The notes beneath the pieces are model-generated. The model had not been told where the DNA came from. It saw nothing but the letters and a program-made list of their open reading frames with translations, and ran no database searches. The translations under genes were made by a program, and so were the position numbers. A stretch of DNA of 31,264 nucleotides, from assembly GCA_029259935.1 (NCBI GenBank), contig JAJDEH010000278.1, forward strand, positions 1 through 31,264. Direction: 5' to 3'. Each line of letters opens with the position of its first letter. The first letter of the stretch is position 1. Below, one piece after another: positions 1-6,359 of this stretch. This stretch comes from Planctomycetota bacterium. Lineage in GTDB: Bacteria > Planctomycetota > Planctomycetia > Pirellulales > Pirellulaceae.

Positions 1-4
1 GAAA

Positions 5-125
5 GGATGCCAGCCGGATGTCAGGAGGGTCTGGCATCCCGTGGGGATGCGGCATGCTTGGCTTCCACCAAACCGGGGGTGGCGCTACGCTGACCACCGG
101 CTAATCGCTAAGATCCCTTCGGGAT
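5..125. repeat. REP-like palindromic sequences at left edge
   Basis: The 189 bases before the STAND gene's stop codon hold no convincing gene. They contain a perfect 9-bp inverted repeat GGATGCCAG (5-13) / CTGGCATCC (31-39) with a 17-nt loop, an imperfect palindrome bounded by CCGG at 73-100, and a hairpin ATCCC-TTC-GGGAT at 113-125. There is no T-tract, so these look like intergenic palindromic repeats rather than an intrinsic terminator, although 113-125 lies just downstream of a minus-strand stop and could help end transcription. Confidence 0.5.
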
Positions 126-189
126 GCGGATACCCTCGCCATGGCCTCGGGCTACACGCGTCGGGACCCGTCAGCCGCGCGAGTGCCGA

Positions 190-1698
190 TCAATTCGGCT
201 CTTGCATCAGTTGCTCGATGCGTTGGTCGATATCGTTTTTGGATACATCCATGTCTTGAAGCAAACTGCGATAGTTGTTCGCCACGGTGGCCGAGTTGGG
301 ATGATCGGCCCCCAAACTCGCCACGAAGATGGCCAGCGCGCCGCGCATCAGCGGCTCGGCCTCGTCCAGCCGGTTGGTGTCCTTCAGCAACGTAGCCAGG
401 TTGTTGAGGTCACGGGCGACGGTGGGGTGGTCGTTTCCGAAGGACTGCTCGTCGATGGCCAGCGCGCGGCGGATCAGCGGCTCGGCCTTGTCCAGCCGGT
501 TGGTGGCCTTCAGCAACTGCGCCAGGTTGTTGAGGTCTATGGCGACCTTGGGGTGCTCGCCGCCGACGGACTGCTCGTCGATGGCCAGCGCGCGGCGGAT
601 CAGCGGCTCGGCCTCGTCCAGCCGGTTGGTGTCCTGCAGCAACTGAGCCAGGTTGTTGAGGTCACGGGCGACATTGGGGTGCTCGCTTCCGAAGGACTGC
701 TCGTCGATGACCAGCGCGCGGCGCATCAGCGGCTCGGCCTCGTCCAGCCGGTTGGTGGCCTGCAGCAACTGAGCCAGGTTGTTGAGGCGAATCGCGACGT
801 TGGGGTGCTCGCTTCCGAAGGACTGCTCGTCGATGGCCAGCGCGCGGCGATAAAGCGGCTCGGCTTGGGCGTGCCGGGCTTTGGTCATCCACAGCACGCC
901 GACCTGGTTCAGCAGCCCGGACGTGGGATCTTCGGGGCCGACCAGTTGGGCTTCTTCCGCGTGGTTGCAAACGGAGACCGCGTGCGTGGCGAGGGGATCG
1001 AGTTGGGGCCAGGTGCGTACATCGTCGGGATCGCCGGTAAACGCGCCGTCGAGCCAACGAAGGGCCACCGCGATGTTGTCGGACCAGTCGTTTTCGCCTT
1101 GCTGCTGGAGATGATGGCGGGTGGTGGTTTGGACCAGGCGGTGCAGCGTGAAGGCCGGTTCGTCTTGGTCGCGGCGGGCCAGCGAATAACGGACCAGTTC
1201 GGCCAGGGCCTGCTTGGGGCGGGCGACGGGGAAATCGTCGGGCACTTGTTGCAGCAGAGGTTCGGGGATCGGGTCGGGGGCGAAGCAGCAGAGCAGATCG
1301 AGCAACCGGCGGGCGTCCTCGGAAAGGCGATCGGCGGTTAGTTTCCAAGTGATCAGGATTTCTCGCGGGTAATCGGTCTGGTCGGCATCGAACTCGGCTA
1401 TTACTGCCTCGGCACCGGCTTGCCACTGGCTTAGATACTCGGCAAACGTCAGGCCCAAGTTGTTGATGTAGGCGGCGGCGTGTTCCAAGCCGAGCGCCAA
1501 GCGGCCCAGTTCCTCGGCGATGTCTTGGGCGGTCTTGGCGTCGTCGTTTGTCGTGCGGCGGTGGTTGGCAGTGGCTTCGGTTAGATAAGCGGTCGCGGCG
1601 GCGAGATCGAGCACGTCCATGTCGAGCTGTTTTACGCTGGCGCTCCACTGGCTGAGGCGGCTAGTGATTAGCACTTGGCCGCCGCGCAGCGCGGGCAA
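190..1698 (-). CDS. C-terminal half of split STAND protein: NB-ARC remainder, winged helix and TPRs
   Basis: The frame is open from just after the internal TGA (1932) to the stop at 190. A re-initiated product could begin at TTG 1698, giving 502 residues, but the codons from 1932 to 1699 encode genuine NB-ARC sequence (ENRTYNALLFINAD, then WLLILDNVD), so the TTG start is only nominal. The product carries GGQVLITSR, a GLPL-like helix and a winged-helix-like segment (LLDLLCCFAPDPIPEPLL), then a C-terminal kinesin-light-chain-type TPR array of 42-residue units with the recurring cores LNNLAQLL, DEAEPL and RRALAIDEQSFG. The TPRs probably bind a partner or ligand. Function without the P-loop half is doubtful. 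Confidence 0.65.
   Translation of the reverse strand: MPALRGGQVLITSRLSQWSASVKQLDMDVLDLAAATAYLTEATANHRRTTNDDAKTAQDIAEELGRLALGLEHAAAYINNLGLTFAEYLSQWQAGAEAVIAEFDADQTDYPREILITWKLTADRLSEDARRLLDLLCCFAPDPIPEPLLQQVPDDFPVARPKQALAELVRYSLARRDQDEPAFTLHRLVQTTTRHHLQQQGENDWSDNIAVALRWLDGAFTGDPDDVRTWPQLDPLATHAVSVCNHAEEAQLVGPEDPTSGLLNQVGVLWMTKARHAQAEPLYRRALAIDEQSFGSEHPNVAIRLNNLAQLLQATNRLDEAEPLMRRALVIDEQSFGSEHPNVARDLNNLAQLLQDTNRLDEAEPLIRRALAIDEQSVGGEHPKVAIDLNNLAQLLKATNRLDKAEPLIRRALAIDEQSFGNDHPTVARDLNNLATLLKDTNRLDEAEPLMRGALAIFVASLGADHPNSATVANNYRSLLQDMDVSKNDIDQRIEQLMQEPN
318..890 (-). repeat. 126-bp tandem repeats encoding 42-residue TPR units
   Basis: The motif ccagcgcgc(c/g)gcg recurs with exact 126-bp spacing near 332, 458, 584, 710 and 836. 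Each unit encodes 42 residues of a kinesin-light-chain-type TPR. Units are nearly identical at the DNA level over long stretches, which indicates recent unit duplication or gene conversion. The outermost copies are the most diverged. Confidence 0.85.
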
Positions 1699-1923
1699 GA
1701 GTTGCTTGACCGCGTCGGCCGCTTCCTTGGTATCGACGTTGTCTAGGATGAGTAGCCAGCCGGGGTTGGTTTGTAGCCACTCGAGTACCGCTTGTTGACG
1801 GACGTCGTCCGGCGCTTCTTCAAGCTGAAGCTTGAGCGGAACGGTTAGCGATGCCAGGCCGGTGGTTAGTGAGGCGCTGCTGTCGGCGTTGATGAATAAT
1901 AGGGCGTTGTAGGTGCGATTCTC

Positions 1924-1962
1924 GGAACCCCCTCAAGCTCCCCCTTGGTAAGGGGGAGGACT
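1924..1962. repeat. 39-bp palindromic element inserted in the STAND gene
   Basis: The core is a perfect hairpin CTCCCCCTT (1938-1946), loop GGT, AAGGGGGAG (1950-1958). GGAAC occurs at 1924-1928 and again at 1963-1967, directly flanking the insert, and is consistent with a 5-bp target duplication. The length is 13 codons, so the host frame is kept, but in the gene's direction the element reads TGA (1933-1935). Related copies are at 2795-2829 in the same orientation and 2699-2733 in opposite orientation. Confidence 0.8.
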
Positions 1963-2679
1963 GGAACTGGCGTAACGCCAGGCGAATTCTACCGCAGCTC
2001 GTGTTTTGCCGACGCCGCCCATTCCGTGGACGGCTTGAGCCTTGGTGGTGATTGCGGCGGTGCCCTCCGAGTCGCTGAGCGCCTTGTCCAGATCTTCGAG
2101 GAACTGCTCGCGGCCCTTGAACAACGGGCCGAGCGACGCGAACGGCAGGTTGTTGGGCTTGTGAGCAATGAAATGCGGCCAGTCTACTTTGAATACCTCG
2201 GCGCAAAGTTGGTGCGTGCTATTAAAATGCGTCCGGTCGAGGTTCAGCTTCTTGATGTGCTGGACAAACGCCTGTTGGTGAGCGGGATCGTCCGCGGCAC
2301 CGGGCGGTTTGTCGGGCTGCCAATCGCCGTCGGCGAAATAAATGTACAGCCGTTTTTTGTAGTGCCGGGCAAAGTGGAATTCCCATTGCGTATAGCCGGC
2401 GCAATCGAGTTCCTCGGGCAGCATCTGCTTGGGTAGGAAGTCAGCCTCGTCCGGCGGATAGCTGCCACTGTAGCGTCCCACGATGCAAATCACCGCGTCG
2501 CAGTCGCGGATGTAGTTGTGCAGCTTTTCCAACGTGGTCGCGGCGTCGTTCTCTTGCCGAAAACTGCGCTGGACCTTGACTTCCAATCCCTTGGCCTGCA
2601 GGCCATTGGCTACCTCGTCGCGCGCGGATTCAAACTCCGGGGAAACCGCCGAAAGAAAGATTTGATAATTGTTGGACAT
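1933..2679 (-). CDS. N-terminal half of split STAND protein: DUF4062 plus P-loop
   Basis: This 248-residue ORF starts at ATG 2679 with no clear Shine-Dalgarno sequence. The opening NNYQIFLSAVSPEFESAR, followed by DCDAVICIVGRYSG, matches DUF4062, an N-terminal effector or sensor module of bacterial STAND proteins with a Rossmann/TIR-like appearance. The linker NLPFASLGPLFKGREQFL is typical of the join to NB-ARC. The nucleotide-binding P-loop GMGGVGKT is at residues 219-226. The last 13 or so residues (SSSPPPYQGGA) are encoded by the inserted palindrome and are not native. Walker B and the sensor motifs are on the downstream half, so this fragment alone should not be an ATPase. Confidence 0.75.
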   Translation of the reverse strand: MSNNYQIFLSAVSPEFESARDEVANGLQAKGLEVKVQRSFRQENDAATTLEKLHNYIRDCDAVICIVGRYSGSYPPDEADFLPKQMLPEELDCAGYTQWEFHFARHYKKRLYIYFADGDWQPDKPPGAADDPAHQQAFVQHIKKLNLDRTHFNSTHQLCAEVFKVDWPHFIAHKPNNLPFASLGPLFKGREQFLEDLDKALSDSEGTAAITTKAQAVHGMGGVGKTRAAVEFAWRYASSSPPPYQGGA

Positions 2680-2698
2680 GGTGATTCAATGGGCGGTG

Positions 2699-2733
2699 TT
2701 CCCCTCCTTTACAAGGAGAGGCTAGGGGAGGTT
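2699..2733. repeat. Palindromic element, diverged copy
   Basis: This is a hairpin CTCCTT (2704-2709), loop TAC, AAGGAG (2713-2718), flanked by a CTAGGGGAGG half-motif and bounded by GTTC. It is oriented opposite to the copies at 1924 and 2795. It sits 20 bp upstream of the STAND start codon, so it may affect that gene's promoter or leader. Confidence 0.6.
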
Positions 2734-2794
2734 CTTCTTCCTTCAGCTTTCATCATTCCGTGTTCGATATTCGATATTCCTGGCGCGCTTTTGA

Positions 2795-2829
2795 CCCCCT
2801 CTAACTCCCCCTTGAAAAAGGGGGAGAAC
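2795..2829. repeat. Palindromic element, intergenic copy
   Basis: This has a perfect 9-bp stem CTCCCCCTT (2805-2813) and AAGGGGGAG (2818-2826) with loop GAAA, followed by GGGAGAAC repeated twice in tandem. It is the same family and orientation as the copy inside the STAND gene. Confidence 0.7.
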
Positions 2830-2987
2830 GGGAGAACGGTGTTTCCCGCCGCTCGCCACCTCCGTGAACACCGGGGAGCTGACGCACCCCGCTCGCTATT
2901 TCAATTCCGATAGCGAGATACGCGTCAGCCAGACGTCGAGCTTCTGTTTGTCGACAAAGCGCTGCTTGGTTGGCTCGCCGCGGTAAC

Positions 2988-3677
2988 TCAGGGCATCTCT
3001 TGAGCCGAGGCCGTTACAGGTCGCATTCGAGTACCGGGGACCTTGAACTTGCCGATGGTTGCTCGAAACAGCTTTGACGCCACGAACAGGGCCAGTCGGC
3101 AGAATGTGAACGTCATGCACGCAATCCCCAAAGTTATTGGGACGTATACATACCAGGGATACAGCCGAAGTCCGCTCATCATAATGACCATTGGGTCAGT
3201 GACGAAGCCCGCCAGCCACCACCTGATTGAAGCCTCATTTTGGTACATGACCAGCAAAACGCCGATGACGGTGACCAACGTCAAAAAGGTGCGAAGGTTG
3301 AATTGCCACGGAGAAGCGCTCCGCCGCCAGCGTTCAAAAACGGCCACCGTGGAGCCCAGTATCAGCACCGACGCAAGAAGGTTGACAACAACTCCGAGAG
3401 GAACCCAGTAAATATTGGTTGTTGAATTGGTGATGTATTGCGGGTTTGGAGAATCGAAATCTACTTCCACCCGTTCATGAACAATGGATTCACGACAAAT
3501 CATCGGCCAACCCTGGGAAATACGCCATGTAACCGACCACATGCTGCCCGCGCCACTTGGCTCTGTTTCACGCTGTACATGGATCAAGGCCGTAGCGACC
3601 ACGATGATCGCAATGACCGTCGTAATTTGCGGCTTGTACCACCGGCGCGAACCTGAGGTGGATCGGGAAACTGCCAC
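2988..3677 (-). CDS. Multi-pass membrane protein of unknown function
   Basis: The product has 229 residues and starts at GTG 3677, supported by an upstream AGAGG about 10 bp away. About four membrane segments are visible: near residues 18-36, 90-111, 127-146 and 170-196. The segment FNLRTFLTLVTVIGVLLVMY resembles a motif that recurs in small planctomycete membrane proteins (F-x-LRT-L-L followed by a hydrophobic helix). The stretch between the first two helices (residues 37-90) contains two Cys/Trp-bearing elements and is probably outside the membrane. No catalytic motif is visible. The gene follows the DUF1501 gene on the same strand after a 38-bp gap, so it could be the last gene of that operon, although it has its own Shine-Dalgarno sequence. 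I do not recognise its function. Confidence 0.65.
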   Translation of the reverse strand: MAVSRSTSGSRRWYKPQITTVIAIIVVATALIHVQRETEPSGAGSMWSVTWRISQGWPMICRESIVHERVEVDFDSPNPQYITNSTTNIYWVPLGVVVNLLASVLILGSTVAVFERWRRSASPWQFNLRTFLTLVTVIGVLLVMYQNEASIRWWLAGFVTDPMVIMMSGLRLYPWYVYVPITLGIACMTFTFCRLALFVASKLFRATIGKFKVPGTRMRPVTASAQEMP

Positions 3678-3715
3678 AATTTTCCCTCTAATCGGATTCT
3701 GTACAGTACGAATCT

Positions 3716-4945
3716 CTAGGCGGAACGCAGTGCATCCATCGTTTCAAAACGGCCGCCGAGAATCGGTTCGCTCTTCCAGCCGAGCCATTTTTCCAACACC
3801 GTGGCGTAGACCCGGCGGTAGTCGGTGTGGAATTTGAGGTCGCCGTCCTCTAGATCGGTGAGGCTGGGGTGCCGGCCGATGAGGCCCGGTTTGACGCCCG
3901 CGCCGGCCAGCATCAGCGGCGCGGCCGCGCCGTGGTCGGTGCCTTGGCTAGCATTTTCCTTGACGCGACGTCCGAACTCGCTGAAACTCATGACCAACAC
4001 GCGTTCGCCGTGGCCGTGGTTGGCGATGTCTTGCAAGAAGGCGAAGACCGAATCGCTAAGCTGCCGCAGCAGGCCGTTGTGGGCTTGCGCCTGATTCGAG
4101 TGCGTGTCGAATCCGCCGAGCGTGACGTAGTAGATTCGCGTACGCAAGCCGGCGTCGATTAGCTGGGCGATGTTTTTCATCTTTTGCGCCAAGCCCGTGC
4201 CGCCGTAATCCACTTCGGTCTTATAGTTCTTCCGTGCTTCTTCGACGCGGCGGGCGGTCACGATCGCGCCCGTCGTGCTTTGCTGGACGAATCCCAATAG
4301 GTCGTTGTCTTGCGGCCGCTCGATTTTGGTCACCTGTTCAATGGAACGACGCAGAGCGGCATCGCCGCCCAGTTCCAAACGAAACCGCTCGAGCGAACGA
4401 ATCGACGGGACGCGGACTTTTTCCGACGTCAGGGCCAGCGGCTGGTTTTCCTGGCCAAAGTGCATGGCCGGCACGTCGCCTCCGCCCTCTTCTCTTGTGG
4501 CATCGAGGTACCGTCCCAGCCAACCATAACGGATTCGCTCTTCAGCCCGGTGGGCCGAATGCCAGAGGTCCATCGACTCGAAGTGCGAACGGTTCGGGTT
4601 GGGGTAGCCGACGCCTTGGACAATGGCCAGCTTGCCCGCTTCAAGCAACTGCGAAAACCCGTTCAGCGACGGGTGCAGTCCCGCGTAATCGTCGATCTTC
4701 AAAACCTGATTGCGGTTAATCGCCAGCGCGAATCGATTGCGATAGTATTCGTCATCCCCAAAAGGAACGACCGTGTTCAACCCGTCGTTGCCTCCCGATA
4801 GCTGCACGACGACGAGGATTCGTTCGCCCTCGGAATCCTTTTCGGCCGCCGAAGCCCGCAAGAGGAACTCGGGAACGACCGGCGACATGGAAACCAGCGT
4901 CGAAGCGCCGGCGATCGTGAGGAACTGGCGTCGCGATGTGCTCAT
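3716..4945 (-). CDS. DUF1501 family Tat-type secreted protein
   Basis: The product has 409 residues and starts at ATG 4945 with Shine-Dalgarno AAGGAA about 7 bp upstream. The N-terminus SRRQFLTIAGASTLVSM is a twin-arginine-type signal. Family landmarks are LSGGNDGLNTVVPFGD (near 50-65), FESMDLWHSA, GGFDTHSNQAQAH and a C-terminal SEFGRRVKENASQGTDHGAA with clustered His/Asp/Glu that fits the alkaline phosphatase/sulfatase fold assigned to DUF1501. The substrate is unknown; periplasmic export is inferred from the signal. It lies 25 bp downstream of a DUF1800 gene, the usual partner in planctomycetes and proteobacteria, and is probably co-transcribed with it and with the DUF3352-like gene upstream. 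The length is normal for the family. Confidence 0.92.
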   Translation of the reverse strand: MSTSRRQFLTIAGASTLVSMSPVVPEFLLRASAAEKDSEGERILVVVQLSGGNDGLNTVVPFGDDEYYRNRFALAINRNQVLKIDDYAGLHPSLNGFSQLLEAGKLAIVQGVGYPNPNRSHFESMDLWHSAHRAEERIRYGWLGRYLDATREEGGGDVPAMHFGQENQPLALTSEKVRVPSIRSLERFRLELGGDAALRRSIEQVTKIERPQDNDLLGFVQQSTTGAIVTARRVEEARKNYKTEVDYGGTGLAQKMKNIAQLIDAGLRTRIYYVTLGGFDTHSNQAQAHNGLLRQLSDSVFAFLQDIANHGHGERVLVMSFSEFGRRVKENASQGTDHGAAAPLMLAGAGVKPGLIGRHPSLTDLEDGDLKFHTDYRRVYATVLEKWLGWKSEPILGGRFETMDALRSA

Positions 4946-4970
4946 AACGATTTCCTTTGTCGGTTCTTAC

Positions 4971-6335
4971 TTAACAAAGTTGAAATTCGGGCAAGGTACT
5001 GATGGCGTGGATGACATTGGCCAAGTTGTTGTTACGGCTTCCCTTGGTCCCGGCCAACTGGATTAACGATTGGCGCGCCTTGTCGGGAACGGGGACGGCA
5101 ACCAGCAAACCGAGCAGCCAATCCACCACGGCGTCGGGTTTTCTTTTGCCATGTTTGGCCGCCAGCGACTCCAAATCGCCGCCGGCAAATTTGGTGTCGT
5201 CACCGCGAACGATCTCGCGGACCATGTTGGCCCGCCCCAACAACGTCGACGAATTGATCCACGTCCTGCCGCCATCCCAGCCTTTCACGCTGGGGGGAAA
5301 GAACGGGGATTGCCCCAAATCGGCGCATCGTTCGCCGAGTTGGTTTAGGTTGCTCGTCGCTTCGAGTGCCCGCAACATGCCGATTCCCATTTCGACAGGC
5401 GAACGAATCTTGCGGCCCACCGCGTAATCGGAAAAGAAAAGGTTGCTCGACAGAATCCGCGACAGCACCCGGCTAATGTCGAAGTCGTGTTCTCGCAGGT
5501 CGTCGGCGAGGGGATCCACTAAAGCGGACGGAGGCGCGGGTTCATCGAAGACAAAGTAGCGGATCAGCTTGCTGACGATGAAACGCGGCGCGGCCTTTTG
5601 CTCGACCACGACTCGCACGGCATCCTCACCGTCGAACTCGCCGCTCGATCCGAGGAACGATTTGACGCCGCGATCGTGTTGGTACGGATTGAATTCAAAC
5701 TTGACTCGGCGCACCTGCCAGCCAGTAAAGCAGCGGGCGATCTCCTGAATATCCTTCTCGGTGTAGTTGCCCAAACCGAGAACGAACAGCTCCATCAATT
5801 CGCGGGCATAGTTTTCGTTGGGGTGCGTCTTGCGATTGTCGGTCGAGTCGAGGTAGATCAGCATCGCCGGGTCGCGCGAGATCTCATGCACCAGTTTTTC
5901 GAAGTCGCCGCGGGCATAACGGCGAAGTAGCGCGTTCTGCCGCAGCATGGGCCGCACGTTGGTCACCTTGGCCGCGCTGGTGGCAAAGTGGCCGTGCCAG
6001 AAGAGCGTCGTTTTCTCCAGCAATTGGTCGGGGGTGTACAACATGCGGTACAGCCACCAAGCGGACAGTCCCTTCGGTGCGCGCGTGGCGAGCACGATCT
6101 TGCTAAAGCTCTCCATTTCGTCGTCGAACCGTGCGGTGTCGCCCGGATCGAGCAGGCCTTGAATCGCTGTTTGGGAATCACCGGCGGCGGCATCGTCCAA
6201 CTGTTTGGTCGTGGCCGCGAATCCCGCTCGGCGAAAGAGATGAGCGGCGCGAGCCCGATTCCAAGGAGCCTGTTTGCTCGGTTCGTACGCGCTCCACGCC
6301 CACTTCGGATCCACGTTTTCGAGGTCGACTGACAT
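4971..6335 (-). CDS. DUF1800 domain-containing protein
   Basis: The product has 454 residues and starts at ATG 6335 with a strong Shine-Dalgarno GAGGAAG directly upstream. Landmarks are AAHLFRRAGFAATTKQLDD near the N-terminus, WWLYRMLYTPDQLLEKTTLFWH in the middle, and NENYARELMELFVLGLGNYT followed by EIARCFTGWQV, all typical of DUF1800. No signal peptide or membrane segment is evident, unlike many relatives that carry a leader; export with its Tat-bearing DUF1501 partner is possible but unproven. The family has no established reaction and is nearly always encoded next to DUF1501. Here the gaps are 24 bp to the upstream secreted protein and 25 bp to DUF1501, so one operon is likely. Confidence 0.92.
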   Translation of the reverse strand: MSVDLENVDPKWAWSAYEPSKQAPWNRARAAHLFRRAGFAATTKQLDDAAAGDSQTAIQGLLDPGDTARFDDEMESFSKIVLATRAPKGLSAWWLYRMLYTPDQLLEKTTLFWHGHFATSAAKVTNVRPMLRQNALLRRYARGDFEKLVHEISRDPAMLIYLDSTDNRKTHPNENYARELMELFVLGLGNYTEKDIQEIARCFTGWQVRRVKFEFNPYQHDRGVKSFLGSSGEFDGEDAVRVVVEQKAAPRFIVSKLIRYFVFDEPAPPSALVDPLADDLREHDFDISRVLSRILSSNLFFSDYAVGRKIRSPVEMGIGMLRALEATSNLNQLGERCADLGQSPFFPPSVKGWDGGRTWINSSTLLGRANMVREIVRGDDTKFAGGDLESLAAKHGKRKPDAVVDWLLGLLVAVPVPDKARQSLIQLAGTKGSRNNNLANVIHAISTLPEFQLC

Positions 6336-6359
6336 AACTTCCTCGTTTTCGAATTCAGC

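Larger units (their letters stand above)
190..2679 (-). pseudogene. STAND NTPase gene (DUF4062-NB-ARC-TPR) split by an in-frame TGA
   Basis: Both halves lie in one reading frame of 830 codons, broken only by TGA at 1933-1935. The stop lies inside a 39-bp palindromic element (1924-1962). Deleting the element restores W-R-Y-A-S-S-E-N-R-T-Y-N across the join, a natural link between the P-loop helix and the next NB-ARC strand. Domain order is DUF4062 (about residues 1-170), linker, P-loop (219-226), Walker B LLILDNVD, sensor-like GGQVLITSR, a GLPL-like ELGRLALGLEHAA segment, a winged-helix-like segment, then TPRs. STAND proteins use nucleotide-driven oligomerisation in signalling, including defence and cell death. 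As it stands the gene should give two fragments unless the TGA is read through. The rest of the frame is intact, so the lesion looks recent. Confidence 0.7.
2680..2987. other. 308-bp gap, mostly repeat-derived, no gene
   Basis: The gap separates the STAND gene start (2679) from the membrane protein stop (2988), both minus strand. It holds the palindromic copies at 2699-2733 and 2795-2829, a short tandem TCGATAT x2 near 2764-2777 and a GC-rich stretch at 2862-2893. I see no confident promoter. A minus-strand frame at 2896-2990 looks faintly protein-like, but I cannot assign it to a family. Confidence 0.5.

Noticed and set aside
318..890. CRISPR-like regular repeat
   Set aside because: The 126-bp period has no unique spacers and encodes TPR units in frame.
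124..1341. Long open frame of 405 residues on the plus strand
   Set aside because: It is antisense to the NB-ARC/TPR gene. Its repeats mirror the 126-bp TPR units and its composition is not protein-like.
1933..1935. TGA in the STAND gene as selenocysteine or programmed readthrough
   Set aside because: The stop lies inside a mobile palindrome between ordinary NB-ARC strands. No catalytic Cys is expected there and the hairpin surrounds the codon instead of following it.
2896..2990. Minus-strand frame ending KLDVWLTRISLSELK that looks faintly like a protein C-terminus
   Set aside because: There is no recognised family and no start of its own, and it overlaps the membrane gene upstream. It may be a remnant but is not supportable as a gene.
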